From assembly GCF_018613755.1 (NCBI RefSeq), contig NZ_JAGGPP010000007.1:1-64000 (forward strand): a stretch of DNA of 64,000 nucleotides, in the 5' to 3' direction. Under the pieces are notes generated by a model, which was not told where the DNA came from, did not search any database, and worked only from the letters and a program-made list of their open reading frames with translations. Positions 35,448-46,225 of the stretch are shown here, in pieces (position 1 is the first letter of the stretch; every line of letters starts with the position of its first letter). Source of the stretch: Arthrobacter sp. ISL-72 (GTDB lineage: Bacteria; Actinomycetota; Actinomycetes; Actinomycetales; Micrococcaceae). The position numbers were made by a program, and so were the translations under genes.

Positions 35448-37748
35448 TCAGTGGTGCGCGGACTTTTCGAGCCGCAGATCAGGAGGAAGTTTGTTCCACT
35501 CGGCCATGATCTCCCGCTCGGCCGGGGTGGGAATCAATCCCGCCGGCGCGTAGCTCCGGGACGGCACGGCCGGGTCCTCGTGGTCGGTGTGGGCGGCACC
35601 GGCTGCGTCGTTGCGGAACGCCCTCACTGTGGCAACGAACGCGGTGATGATGACGATGATGCTCAGCACCACAAAGATCACGGACAGCCACCCCTGGATC
35701 ATGGTGTTTCGGACCACTGCCTCCATGGCCGCGACGCTCTTGGCCGTCCCGAATTCCGTCTTGCCGTCTGCCAAGGCCCTGGAGAAGGCGGCGTTGTTGG
35801 CGAAGTAACCCACTGCCGGGACGGGCGAGAAGATCTTGTGGAAGCTGGCGGTGATGGTCACCACTGCCGCGAAAGCGAGCGGAAGAGCCACAATCCAGAG
35901 GTACTTGATCGTGCCCCGTTTGGCCGCGATGGCCAGGCAGACCGACAGGGCGATCGCAGCAAGCAGCTGGTTGGCGATGCCGAACAGCGGGAACAGGGTG
36001 TTGATGCCGCCCAGCGGGTCGGTAACGCCCATCAGCAGCACCGCGCCCCAGGCTCCGACCATGACGGCGGTGCAGAGCCAGGCTCCCGGCCGCCATGAAT
36101 GCTCCTTGAACTTGGGCACGAAGTTGCCGATGGAGTCCTGCAGCATGAACCGGGCCACGCGGGTGCCGGCATCAACGGCTGTCAGGATGAATAGCGCCTC
36201 GAACATGATGGCGAAGTGGTACCAGAACGCCATCATGGCCGTGCCGCCGATGAACTGCTGCATGATGTGGGCCAGGCCCACGGCCAGCGTAGGCGCACCG
36301 CCGGTACGGGACACAATGCTTTCCTCGCCGACAATCCTCGCTGTCTCTGCCAGAAGGTCCGGGGTCAGGTTCACCCCGGCAAGGCCCAGGCTGTTGACCC
36401 AGGTCGCGGCAGTCTGCACGGTGCCGCCGGTCAGGGCAGCGGGTGAGTTCATGGCGAAGTACAGCCCCCGGTCGATGGAGATGGCCGCCACCAGCGCCAT
36501 GATGGCCACGAAGGATTCCATCAGCATGCCGCCGTAGCCGATCAGGCGGGCCTGGCGTTCCTTCTCGATCAGCTTCGGGGTGGTTCCGGAGGAGATCAGC
36601 GCGTGGAAGCCGGACAGCGCCCCGCACGCAATGGTGACAAACAGGAACGGGAAGAGGGCTCCGGGGAACACCGGCCCGTTCTCCCGGCTGGCGAACTCGC
36701 TGAACGCGGGAACGGTGATTTCGGGGCGGACCACAATGATGGCCAGCGCCAGCATCACGATCACGCCGATCTTCATGAACGTGGAGAGGTAGTCACGCGG
36801 CGCCAGCAGCAGCCAGACCGGAAGGATGGCGGCGATGAAGCCGTAACCGATGAGGCCCCAGGCGATGGTGACCTTGTCCAGGTGGAAGACCGCGGCGCCC
36901 CACTCGGTGTCCGCCACGATCCCGCCGCCGATGATGGCCGCCATGAGCAGGACAAAGCCGATCAGCGACACTTCCATCACCTTGCCGGGCCTCAGGAAGC
37001 GCAGGTACACGCCCATGAAGAGCGCGATGGGGATGGTCATGCCCACGGAGAAGACGCCCCAGGGGCTTTCGCCCAGGGCGTTCACGACGACGAGGGCCAG
37101 GATGGCCACGATGATCACCATGATCAGCAGGGTCGCGATGAGGGCGGCCGTGCCGCCGATGACGCCGAGTTCCTCGCGGGCCATCTGGCCCAGTGACCGG
37201 CCGCCGCGGCGCATGGAGAAGAACAGGACAAGGTAGTCCTGCACGGCGCCGGCAAGAACGACGCCGACGATGATCCAGATAGTGCCGGGCAGGTAACCCA
37301 TCTGGGCCGCAATGACCGGGCCCACCAGCGGGCCGGCGCCGGCGATGGCGGCAAAGTGGTGGCCGAAGAGGACGTTCCGGTCAGTGCGGACGTAGTCCTT
37401 GCCGTCCGCCTTGTACTCGGCAGGAGTGGCGCGCCGGTCGTTCGGCCGGGTGATGTAGCGCTCGATTATCTTAGAGTAGAAGCGGTAGCCGATCAGGTAG
37501 GTGCACACCGAAGCGAAGACGAACCAGACCGCGTTGACCGTTTCACCGCGGATGATGGCCACCATGAACCACGCGACGCCGCCAAGCAGCGCAACCGCGG
37601 CCCAGACGGCGATCTTCGCGGGAGTCCATTTGCGTTCCTCGGCTTCCAGGACCGCCTCGTCAACCGCCGTCGGCGGCAGGTTCGGATCCGGCCTCAGCGC
37701 GTCCTCCGTCAGTGATGTCCGCGCCTTGCCGTCTGGCATTTTGCCCAT
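35448..37748 (-). CDS. cstA: Carbon starvation protein CstA (pyruvate/peptide transporter)
   Basis: 766 residues with about 16 transmembrane helices. Signature segments: RFYSKIIERYI, YVRTDRNVLFGHHFAAIAGA, QDYLVLFFSMRRGGRS, GALSGFHALISSGTTPK and VLLMGVTDPLGGINTLFPLFG. CstA proteins import pyruvate or peptides under carbon limitation. The ATG giving MGKMPDG has GGAGG 4 nt upstream; a frame extending 189 nt further is rejected. Forms an operon with ybdD. Confidence 0.93.
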   Translation of the reverse strand: MGKMPDGKARTSLTEDALRPDPNLPPTAVDEAVLEAEERKWTPAKIAVWAAVALLGGVAWFMVAIIRGETVNAVWFVFASVCTYLIGYRFYSKIIERYITRPNDRRATPAEYKADGKDYVRTDRNVLFGHHFAAIAGAGPLVGPVIAAQMGYLPGTIWIIVGVVLAGAVQDYLVLFFSMRRGGRSLGQMAREELGVIGGTAALIATLLIMVIIVAILALVVVNALGESPWGVFSVGMTIPIALFMGVYLRFLRPGKVMEVSLIGFVLLMAAIIGGGIVADTEWGAAVFHLDKVTIAWGLIGYGFIAAILPVWLLLAPRDYLSTFMKIGVIVMLALAIIVVRPEITVPAFSEFASRENGPVFPGALFPFLFVTIACGALSGFHALISSGTTPKLIEKERQARLIGYGGMLMESFVAIMALVAAISIDRGLYFAMNSPAALTGGTVQTAATWVNSLGLAGVNLTPDLLAETARIVGEESIVSRTGGAPTLAVGLAHIMQQFIGGTAMMAFWYHFAIMFEALFILTAVDAGTRVARFMLQDSIGNFVPKFKEHSWRPGAWLCTAVMVGAWGAVLLMGVTDPLGGINTLFPLFGIANQLLAAIALSVCLAIAAKRGTIKYLWIVALPLAFAAVVTITASFHKIFSPVPAVGYFANNAAFSRALADGKTEFGTAKSVAAMEAVVRNTMIQGWLSVIFVVLSIIVIITAFVATVRAFRNDAAGAAHTDHEDPAVPSRSYAPAGLIPTPAEREIMAEWNKLPPDLRLEKSAHH

Positions 37749-37882
37749 GTCTCCTCCTCGAGAACCCCAACTGAACAGTGATCTGCCCATGGCACCATAC
37801 CAATGCCGCGCACCCAGGGATATAGGTTTCCGAGCGGGCTGCCGCACGCCTCGCCGAACGGTTGGAGGGCAGCGCCGAACGG

Positions 37883-38419
37883 CTAGGAAGTGCCGTTGTT
37901 GTGCTGTGCCATCCGGGCTTCGCAGAGGTCCAGCCACCGGACCTCGGCTTCGGTCTGGAAAATCAGCGAATCAAGAACCAGCAGCCATGCAGTGTCCGCC
38001 TTGCGGTGGTTGGCGGATGCATCGCGGCGGGACTTCGTGTAGTCCTGCAGCGCCTTCACGGACTCGCCCCGCTGGGCCTGGATGACGGCGCCCACATCCA
38101 CTCCGGGTATGGTCACGGCAAGGGCCAGCTTGATGGCGAGTTCGTTGCGGGGAGGATTGCCGCGGCCCACCGGCGCCTCGAACCAGCCGGCGACTTCGGT
38201 GCGGCCGCCGTCGGTGATGCTGTAAATAACGTGACCTTCGCCGTCTCCGCCGTCGTTCCTCACGAGCCCGTCCCGCTCCAGGCGGTCAAGGGTGGTGTAA
38301 ACCTGCCCGATGTTCAGCGGCCAGGCCGAGCCGGTGCGGTCTTCGAACTCCACCCTCAACTGGTACCCGTAGCGCGGTTTGTCCTGAAGCAGGGCGAGGA
38401 GACTATGACGAATGGACAT
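37883..38419 (-). CDS. PadR-family transcriptional regulator
   Basis: 178 residues. An N-terminal winged helix (MSIRHSLLALLQDKPRYGYQ, then QVYTTLDRLERDGLVRN) and a C-terminal helical domain used for dimerisation and ligand response. The ATG has AGGGGG 4 nt upstream. A short palindrome CATAC-CGC-GTATG lies about 55 nt upstream and could be its operator. Target genes unknown; the quinone oxidoreductase next door is a candidate. Confidence 0.88.
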   Translation of the reverse strand: MSIRHSLLALLQDKPRYGYQLRVEFEDRTGSAWPLNIGQVYTTLDRLERDGLVRNDGGDGEGHVIYSITDGGRTEVAGWFEAPVGRGNPPRNELAIKLALAVTIPGVDVGAVIQAQRGESVKALQDYTKSRRDASANHRKADTAWLLVLDSLIFQTEAEVRWLDLCEARMAQHNNGTS

Positions 38420-38473
38420 ACTGCCCCCTGATGTCGCAAAGACGACGGCATACACGCGCCCCCAAGACGCGTG

Positions 38474-38486
38474 CATACCGCGTATG
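38474..38486. promoter_or_regulatory. Candidate PadR operator
   Basis: CATAC-CGC-GTATG, 5-bp arms with a 3-nt centre, in the short gap between padR and the oxidoreductase gene. PadR proteins commonly autoregulate from such sites. Confidence 0.3.
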
Positions 38487-38551
38487 GAATTACAGTAGCG
38501 TGGTTTCCCTGCCGGGGCAATACTGGGTATTCATTTCGACAGGCCGCACAC

Positions 38552-39535
38552 TTACATCGCCAGCAGGACCTTGCCCACGTGGTCGCCGGAGTCGAAGTAC
38601 TCGTGGGCGGCGCGCACCTGGTCCAGGGGAAACGTCTTGGCCACCAGCGGCCGGATGCGTCCGTCGGCCAGTAGCGGCCATACGGCGTCGCGCACGGCAT
38701 TCATGATTACCCCTTTCTCAGCCACGGGACGCGGCCGAAGCGCCGTGCCGATGATCGCGGCACGTTTTCTGAGCAGCTGCCCGAGGTCCAGTTCCGCTTT
38801 GGTGCCGCCCTGGAGCCCGATCACGATTAGCCGGCCGTAGTCCGCCAGTGCGTCCACGTTCTGCTTGAGGTACTTGGCGCCCACGACGTCCAGGATCACG
38901 TCGGCTCCCTTGCCGCCGTTTTGGGCCCGCAGGGACTCGGGGAAATCCTCTTCGGTGTAATTGATGGCGATGTCCGCGCCCAGGAAGGCCTTGGCCGTAC
39001 CCACCTTCTCCGCGGTCCCGGCCGTCGTGGCAACCTTGGCGCCAAAAGCCTTGGCCAGCTGGATGGCCATCGTGCCAATGCCCCCGGTCGCACCATGGAT
39101 CAGCACGGTCTCGCCCGGGTGGAGCTGCGCCGTCATGATCAGGTTCGAGTAGACGGTGGCCGCAACTTCGGGCAGGGATGCGGCGGTGACCAGGTCCACG
39201 CCGTCCGGAATCCTCAGGACCTGCTCCGCAGGGACCGCGACCTGCTGGGCGTACCCGCCGCCCGCAAGCAGTGCCACAACCTTCTCCCCCACGGAAAACG
39301 GCTTGGACACGTCGGGCCCAAAGCCCGCAATCCGTCCCGACACTTCCAGGCCAAGGATCTCCGAGGCGCCGGGCGGCGGCGGGTAGAAGCCCCTGCGCTG
39401 CTGGACGTCGGCACGGTTCAACCCTGCGGCGACGACGTCGATGAGCACCTCGCCGGGGCCCGGAACCGGAGCCGGGACCTCGCGCACTTCGAGCACCTCG
39501 GGCCCGCCGGCCCCGCTCACATAGACGGCCTTCAT
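38552..39535 (-). CDS. NAD(P)H quinone oxidoreductase, zinc-free MDR family (PIG3-like)
   Basis: 327 residues. GroES-like N-terminal half with NRADVQQRRGFYPPPPGASE and LGLEVSGRIAGFG, and Rossmann half with HGATGGIGTMAIQLAKAFGA. ALRPRPVAEKG matches the quinone oxidoreductase branch. No structural zinc cysteines. The ATG start has GGGAG 6 nt upstream. Probably reduces quinones with NADPH; true substrate unknown. Confidence 0.9.
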   Translation of the reverse strand: MKAVYVSGAGGPEVLEVREVPAPVPGPGEVLIDVVAAGLNRADVQQRRGFYPPPPGASEILGLEVSGRIAGFGPDVSKPFSVGEKVVALLAGGGYAQQVAVPAEQVLRIPDGVDLVTAASLPEVAATVYSNLIMTAQLHPGETVLIHGATGGIGTMAIQLAKAFGAKVATTAGTAEKVGTAKAFLGADIAINYTEEDFPESLRAQNGGKGADVILDVVGAKYLKQNVDALADYGRLIVIGLQGGTKAELDLGQLLRKRAAIIGTALRPRPVAEKGVIMNAVRDAVWPLLADGRIRPLVAKTFPLDQVRAAHEYFDSGDHVGKVLLAM

Positions 39536-39657
39536 GGAGAACTCCCGATTCCTAGCTGCTTCCTGCCACAAAAAATAGTGTGCAGCGGCCGCGCCGCCCG
39601 CAAACACTCCGGACGTTTTTTGTCGCAGCCAACTGCCTATGAAACACTACTCGGTAA

Positions 39658-39745
39658 GGAAGGTTGTCCGAGCGGCCGAAGGAGCTGGTCTTGAAAACCA
39701 GTGTGCGGTAACCCCGTACCAAGAGTTCGAATCTCTTACCTTCCG
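39658..39745 (+). tRNA. tRNA-Ser (anticodon TGA)
   Basis: 88-nt class II tRNA. Acceptor GGAAGGT pairs with ACCTTCC, anticodon loop CTTGAAA gives TGA, long variable arm, T-loop TTCGAAT. Confidence 0.94.
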
Positions 39746-39915
39746 CGATCGGTGCCCCGGGTCCTGTTCCATCAGGTTCCGGGGCACTTTCCGTTAAGGC
39801 GAAGTTCGGGCCGGGACCATTGAAAGTGTCGGTACTGGGGAATAGTGTCTGGTCTGTCTTCACTGACCACCCCTCCTTCGCGGGTGTTCTGCCGCGGAAA
39901 CCGACAGGAGCCACT

Positions 39916-40737
39916 ATGCCCAGCCCTGACATTACCCCCGGCGCACCCTGCTGGATCGACCTCATGACATCGGATACCGACAAAGCCACGCAGTTCTACG
40001 GCCAACTCTTCGGCTGGGACTTCCAGACAGGGGACCAGGAAAAATACGGCGGATACATCACTGCCACGAAGAACGGAAAATCCGTCGCTGGCATGATGCA
40101 GAAGGACGAGAGCCAGGCCGGAATGCCGGATGTGTGGTCGACGTATTTGCGCTCCGACGACGCAGCAGCCACCGCGGCCGCCGTCACCGAGCACGGCGGC
40201 CAGGTATTCATGCCGCCCATGGACGTCCCGGAGCAGGGCGTCATGGCAATTTTCGCCGACCCTGCCGGGGCAGCCATCGGCATCTGGCAGCCCCGCGAAA
40301 TGACCGGCTACCAGCTTGTGGCCGAGCCGGGCGCGGCGGCCTGGCACGAACTTCACGCCAAGGACTACCCCGCCGCCGTCGAGTTCTACGAGGACGTCTT
40401 TGGCTGGGACACGGACGTCATGAGCGACACTCCCGAATTCCGATACACCACGCTGGGGGCCGGGTATGCCGCGAAGGCCGGCATCATGGATGCCTCCGCG
40501 TACCTTCCGCCCGAGGTTCCGTCCAACTGGCAGATCTACTTCGCCGTGGAGGACGCCGACGCCTCGATCGACAAGGCGGTCAGTCTCGGTGCGCGGGTCA
40601 TCGACGGGCCGGACGACACCCCCTTCGGCCGGCTGGCAACCCTGGCGGACCCGACCGGCGCCATGTTCAAGATCGTGGCGGACAACCGGCAGGAGACGGC
40701 TGAACAGGCAGGCAAAGGCGCAACCGCCGGGGCCTGA
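39916..40737 (+). CDS. Two-domain VOC (glyoxalase/dioxygenase superfamily) protein
   Basis: 273 residues with two tandem VOC domains (about 8-128 and 138-258). Each starts with a FYG/FYE-type helix: KATQFYGQLFGWDF and AAVEFYEDVFGWDT, and each ends with an FADPAGAAIGIW / LADPTGAMFKIV strand. The enzyme reaction is unknown. The ATG has AGGAG 5 nt upstream; a longer frame from 39820 is rejected. Single gene. Confidence 0.85.
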   Translation: MPSPDITPGAPCWIDLMTSDTDKATQFYGQLFGWDFQTGDQEKYGGYITATKNGKSVAGMMQKDESQAGMPDVWSTYLRSDDAAATAAAVTEHGGQVFMPPMDVPEQGVMAIFADPAGAAIGIWQPREMTGYQLVAEPGAAAWHELHAKDYPAAVEFYEDVFGWDTDVMSDTPEFRYTTLGAGYAAKAGIMDASAYLPPEVPSNWQIYFAVEDADASIDKAVSLGARVIDGPDDTPFGRLATLADPTGAMFKIVADNRQETAEQAGKGATAGA

Positions 40738-40774
40738 AGGGCTCGCCGTTTCACTTAAGTAAATTGATATAAGA

Positions 40775-40816
40775 AATCCCGGCCGGGGGCTTCCAGCGGA
40801 GCTACCGGCCGGTATT
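40775..40816 (+). terminator. Terminator after the VOC gene
   Basis: A 17-bp stem with two mismatches (around CCGGCCGG on both arms) followed by CTTTT. The rest of the 40738-41035 gap shows no gene; no clear promoter was identified. Confidence 0.6.
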
Positions 40817-41035
40817 CTTTTGCCATGTCCGGCGCCTGGGTGGGCCGGTGAACGTTTCGCTGGGGGACGTCTCGCAGAATGCACATTGAATCAACCACAG
40901 GTTCGTTTGACCCTGTTTGCTGTGCCGGAAACTACTTGACCAGGAGTAAAGTCCGGACCCTTTGTCCGTCGCCACAAACCCGGACACATTCCACTGGGCC
41001 CCTTACCCGGGGCACCCTAATGAGAGTTAGAGCGG

Positions 41036-44000
41036 ATGAAAAACACACCTTGGAGAATTGCGCGGGGAACGGCGTTGGCAGCGGGGCTTATCGCAGCTCC
41101 GCTGGCCGCCGTTCCGGCGTTTGCAGTGGTTCCGGCGTTTGCAGTGGAGGTCGCACCCCCCGCTGCCGGCGCGTCGCCCGTCGTCATTAGTGAGGCCTAC
41201 CTCAGCGGCGGCAGCCCCGGAGCAGCCTACAAGAGCAAATTCGTAGAGCTCTACAACTCCTCTGATGCGCCTGTCACGCTGGACGGCTGGTCACTCCAAT
41301 ACCGCTCCGGCACAGGGACAGCTGCACCCACTGCAGTTGCGCCGCTCAGCAGGAGCATCCCCGCAAAGGGGCACTACCTGGTCCAGGGCGGGACCAACAG
41401 CGCCGCCTCAACGGCTCCGGCGCTGCCCGCCCCCGACCTTGTGGCCACCGGATTGAACCCGTCCGGAACCACAGGAACGCTGGTACTGGCCAAGCAGACC
41501 ACGGCGCTCAACCCGCTTGCCACCGGCTCCGTCATCGAGCCGGCCAACGTTGCGGACCTGCTGGGTTACGGCACCTCCAACACGTTCGAGACCCAGGCCG
41601 CCACCGCCCCTGCCGGGAACACCGACGTCAAGAGCCTCAACCGCTCCAACGGTGCCGACAGCAACAACAACGCCGCCGACTTCGCCTTAAGCGCCAGCAT
41701 CACGCCGACCGCTGCCGGCGGCTCCGCAGATCCGGGTCCCGTCGACCCCGACCCGGTCGATCCGCCGCCGGCCGCCGGCACCAAAAGCATCGCGGAAATC
41801 CAAGGCTCCGGCCCGGACAGCCCGTTCATCGGCGCCTCCGTGACCACCCGGGGCAAGGTGACCGCGGCGTTCCCCACCGGCGGCTTCGCCGGCTTCTACC
41901 TCCAGACTCCGGGAACCGGCGGCGACCTGACCCCCGCCAACCACACGGCGTCAGACGCTATCTTCGTGTACTCCCCCGCAACGGTGGGCTCGGTAACGAC
42001 CGGTGACTACGTCGAAATCACCGGCACAGTCAGCGAGTTTTACGGCATGACGCAGGTCAGTGTCCCCGACTCCGCCGGACTACAAAAGCTTGACGATGCC
42101 GCCCCGGAAGTAAAGTCCACCGGCTTCACCCTCCCCGCGGACGAAGCCGTCCGGGAATCCCTCGAAGGCATGCTGCTGACGCCGCAGGGCCCCGTTTCGG
42201 TCACCGACAACTACTCCCTGAACCAGTACGGCGAACTCGGCCTGGCGGGCGGGACCACTCCGCTGGAACAGCCCACCGCCGTGGCCCCGTACGGATCGGC
42301 GGACTACGCGGCAACCGTGGCTGCGAACGCCGCGCGCGGAATCAAGCTCGACGACGGCGCCACCACCAACTTCCTCAAGGACGCCGCAACGAAGGCCCAG
42401 GTCCTGCCGTACCTGACGACGGCTGACCCCGTCCGTGTCGGGTCGCCCGTGACGTTCCAGACCAACGTGGTGCTCAGCTACGCCAACAACGCCTGGAAGT
42501 TCCAGCCGCTGACCCACTTGACGCCGGAAAACGCCGGCATCATCCAGCCGGCGACGTTCGGCGCCACGCGCGCCGAGGCTCCTGCCGCAGTCGGAGGCAA
42601 TCTGAAACTCGCCTCCTTCAACGTGCTGAACTACTTCACCACCACCGGGGACACCCTCGCCGGCTGCACTTTCTACACGGACCGCGACGGCAACCCCATC
42701 ACGGTCCGGAGCGGCTGCCACGCCCGTGGTGCCGCCAACGCCGAGAACCTCAAACGCTAGCAGGACAAAATCGTGGCGGCCATTTCCAAGTCCGGCGCCA
42801 ACGTCGTGTCCCTGATGGAAGTTGAGAATTCGGCCCAGTTCGGCAAGGACCGCGACGACGCCCTCGCCAAGCTGGTGGAGGCCCTGAACGTGGCCACGCC
42901 GGGAATCTGGAATTACGTCCGGACGCCGGCGAATGCTCCCCCGCTGGCTGACGAAGACATGATCCGCACCGCGTTTATCTACAAGAAGGCCGCTGCGGAG
43001 CCGGTGGGCGAGTCCATCATCCACAACGACACCGTGGCGTTTGCGAGCGCCCGCAAGCCGCTGGCGCAGGTGTTCAAACCCGTGGGGGCGTCCGATGACA
43101 AGAAGTTCATCGCCATCGCCAACCACTTCAAATCGAAAGGCTCCGCAGCCACTCCGGAGGACACCGACAAGGGACAGGGTGCCTCGAACCTTGCCCGCAC
43201 GGAACAGGCTAAATCGCTCCTCGCATTCTCCAATGATCTGCAGGCCTCGAAGGGCACGGACAAGGTCTTCCTGATGGGCGACTTCAACGCCTATGCCAAG
43301 GAAGATCCGATGAACGTCCTCACCGCTGCCGGGTTCGTCAACCAGGGCGAGAAGGCACGGAACGTGGACGGGTCCGCCAAGCACTCCTACCTTTTCGGCG
43401 GACTGGTGGGTTCCCTGGACCATGTCCTTGCCTCGCCCGGCGCCAACTCGGTGGTCACCGGCGCCGACATTTGGAACATCAACTCGGTGGAGTCCGTGGC
43501 GCTGGAGTACAGCCGGTATAACAACAATGTGACCAACTACTATGCGCCGGACCAGTTCAGGGCAAGCGACCACGACCCCGTGGTGGTGGGCCTGGACTTG
43601 CCGGCCGCCCCGGTCACGCCGGCGAGCGTGGACCTGAACCTCCTGGGCATCAACGACTTCCACGGACGCATCGACGCCAACACCTTCCTCTTTGCCGCCA
43701 CCGTGGAGAAGCTGCGCGAGTCCGCGGCTCCGGGCGCCACGGCCTTCCTGTCCGCGGGAGACAACATCGGAGCCTCGCTGTTCGCCTCGGCGGTCGCCAA
43801 GGACCAGCCCACGATCGATGTGCTCAACGCCCTCGAGCTGCGCGCGTCCGCCGTCGGCAACCACGAGTTCGACGGCGGCTGGACGGACCTGCGCGACCGC
43901 GTCGCCGCCGGCGGAACCAACGCCAAGTTCCCCTACCTCGGCGCCAACGTTTACCAAAAGGGCACCACGGAACCGGTGCTGCCGGAATACACGGTGCTGG

Positions 44001-45643
44001 AGATGAACGGCGTGAAAGTGGCGGTGATCGGCACAGTCACCCAGGAAGTACCGTCCTTGGTCACGCCCGCCGGCGTCACCGAACTTGAGTTCGGCGACCC
44101 CGTTGACGCGATCAACCGAGTGGCTGCGAAGATCACCGGCGAAAAGCTCGCGGACGTCATCGTGGTGGAAAACCACGACGGTGCCGGATCGGGCACCCCT
44201 GACGGCTCTACCTTGGAGCAGGAAGTCGCAGCCGGGGGTCCGTTCGCAAAGCTGGTCACCAAAACCTCTCCCGAGGTTGACGCCATCTTCACCGGCCACA
44301 CGCACAAGCAGTACTCCTGGGATGCACCGGTACTGGACATGAACGGCCAGCCGACAGGCAGGACGCGTCCTGTCGTCCAGACCGGCAGCTACGGCGAGTT
44401 CATCGGCCAGATCCAGCTGACTGTCGACACCACGACGATGCAGGTGACCGGCTACAAAGCAGGCAACGTCAAGCGGACCGTGCCCACCGAGACTGAGACC
44501 GCGGCGGACCTGGTGGCCAAGTACCCGCGAGTGGCAGCAGTCAAGGCGATCGTGGACAAGGCACTGGCGGACGCCGCGGTGATCGGCAACCAGCCAGTCG
44601 GCAAGGTGACCGCTGATATCACCACGGCCTTCACGCCCGCCACGGCAACCAGCCCGGCATCACGTGACGACCGGGCGAACGAATCGACGCTGGGCAACCT
44701 GGTGGCGGACTCCCTTGTGGACGCGCTCAAGGCGCCGGACCTCGGCGCCGCCGAAATCGGCGTCGTAAACCCGGGCGGCCTGCGAAACGAACTGTACTTC
44801 GCGCCCGACGGAACCATCACGTACGCGGAAGCGAACGCCGTGCTTCCGTTCGTGAACAACCTCTGGACCACGTCCTTGACCGGTGCACAGTTCAAGACGC
44901 TCCTGGAACAACAGTGGCAGACCAACCCGGACGGGACGGTCCCCAGCCGCGCCTACCAGCAGCTGGGACTGTCCAAGAACGTCAATTACACGTACGACGC
45001 CGGCCGCGCCGCCGGAGACCGCATCACCTCCATCCGGGTCAACGGCTCCCTCATCGATCCGGCGAAGGCCTACCGCATTGGCACGTTCAGCTTCCTGGCA
45101 ACCGGCGGCGACAACTTCCGGGTCTTCAAGGAGGGCGCCGGCACCGACGACTCAGGCCTCGTGGACCGCGATGCCTGGATCAAGTACCTGCAGGAGCACA
45201 ACCCGGTGTCGCCGGACTTTGCCCGCCGCACCGTGGCTGTTGTGAACACCACGGCCGCGGAAATCAAGGGCGGCGACGCCGTTTCGCTGGCGGTGTCAAA
45301 GCTGGACCTCACGTCCCTGGGCAGCCCGGTGAACACCTCGCTCACGGCGGCCTTCACGGATGCCGCCGGCACGGCCACCCAGCTGGGCAGCATCCCGGTG
45401 TCGGCCGGAGCGGCGACGGTGGACGTGAAGGTTCCGGCCGGTGCGGCCTCGGGCACCGGGACCCTGGTGCTCACCGCGGCTGAATCAGGAACCGTGGTCA
45501 AGGTTGACGTCCTGGTCGCTGCCAGCGGCCCGGTGACGCCGGTCTGCACGGCCCCGGTGCCGCCCACCAAGTGGTACGACGTGGCCGGCTGGATTAAGTA
45601 CGCCCTGGCTTGGCTCCAGTACCAGAGGTGCCTGAACGGATAG
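41036..45643 (+). pseudogene. Secreted nuclease / 5'-nucleotidase multidomain protein, interrupted by an in-frame TAG
   Basis: One continuous frame of about 1535 codons, split by TAG at 42758-42760 after LKR. Domains in order: signal peptide (about 1-38, AVPAFA), lamin-tail domain (about 45-190), an OB-like ExeM/NucH module (245-345), an endonuclease/exonuclease/phosphatase domain starting LASFNVLNYF (about 525) and resuming after the stop with SLMEVENS, NHFKSKG, MGDFNAYAK and ASDHDPVVVG, then a full UshA-like 5'-nucleotidase (GINDFHGRID, GNHEFDGGW, TGHTHKQYSW, NESTLGNLVADSLV), a beta-rich domain and a short tail (WLQYQRCLNG). Reading CAG for TAG would restore LKRQQDKIVAAI. The stop falls inside the nuclease domain, so the first piece lacks its catalytic acidic and His residues, and the second lacks a signal peptide. 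A homologue should degrade extracellular nucleic acid for phosphate. Confidence 0.85.
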
Positions 45644-45680
45644 ATTGCCCGCCAGGTCTTTGGTTCGAAAATCACTGAAT

Positions 45681-45737
45681 GTGCCCCGTCCCGGGGTCGG
45701 GAGTCCCGCCAGGATCCCGGCCTCGGAGGCGGGGCAC
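45681..45737 (+). terminator. Terminator after the nuclease gene
   Basis: A long hairpin with outer arms GTGCCCCG / CGGGGCAC and an inner GC-rich repeat, followed by GTTTT. Confidence 0.6.
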
Positions 45738-45776
45738 GTTTTCCGCGTCGGGTATGCTCCTTCGGGGGGCAGATTG

Positions 45777-46157
45777 ATGAAAATTGAACTAGCGGGCGGA
45801 AAAGCGACGATTGCACTGGATTCCAGCGGGATACTTCAACTGAAGTGGAGACCCGGTTCAATCCTCGAAGCTGTTGACGCGGAGGAGGCAGCCTGCGCTG
45901 TGCGCCGGTTGAGCGGCAATGAAGTGCGCCCCCTGATGGTCGAAATGGTGGACATCAGTGTGACGCCGGGGGCACGTCAAATCCTGCTACGGACCCGAAA
46001 TGTCGTTGCGGTGGCACTTGTTGGTGGCACCGCCGTGGACCGGGTGGTCGCATCAGCGCTTCAACGGAATCGGAATTATGACCAGGTGTACTTTACTTCC
46101 ACAGAATCAGCCCTGGAATGGCTGACGCGGCACCCCGGTTCCGCGCGGGAGGAATGA
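45777..46157 (+). CDS. STAS-like domain protein
   Basis: 126 residues. The alternation of strands and helices (MKIELAGGKATIALDSSGIL, PLMVEMVDISVTPGARQ, NVVAVALVGGTAVDRVVASA, TSTESALEWL) resembles the SpoIIAA/STAS-type fold seen in several Arthrobacter proteins. The ATG has GGGGGG 7 nt upstream. Function unknown; a regulatory or sensor role is possible. Confidence 0.65.
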   Translation: MKIELAGGKATIALDSSGILQLKWRPGSILEAVDAEEAACAVRRLSGNEVRPLMVEMVDISVTPGARQILLRTRNVVAVALVGGTAVDRVVASALQRNRNYDQVYFTSTESALEWLTRHPGSAREE

Positions 46158-46225
46158 CCCCGGACCTCTTCCGAGTCCGGCGGGAGGGCATCCTGTTGAT
46201 CCGGGTTAGTGCGGTGGGGCGGGGG

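Noticed and set aside
40843..40853. Single PHO-box unit (GTTCACCGGCC on the minus strand) ahead of the nuclease gene
   Set aside because: Only one unit, wrong strand and no second repeat; chance match is likely.
42080..44305. Long antisense open frame under the nuclease gene (741 codons)
   Set aside because: No recognisable domain or ribosome site; lies opposite clear nuclease/nucleotidase motifs.
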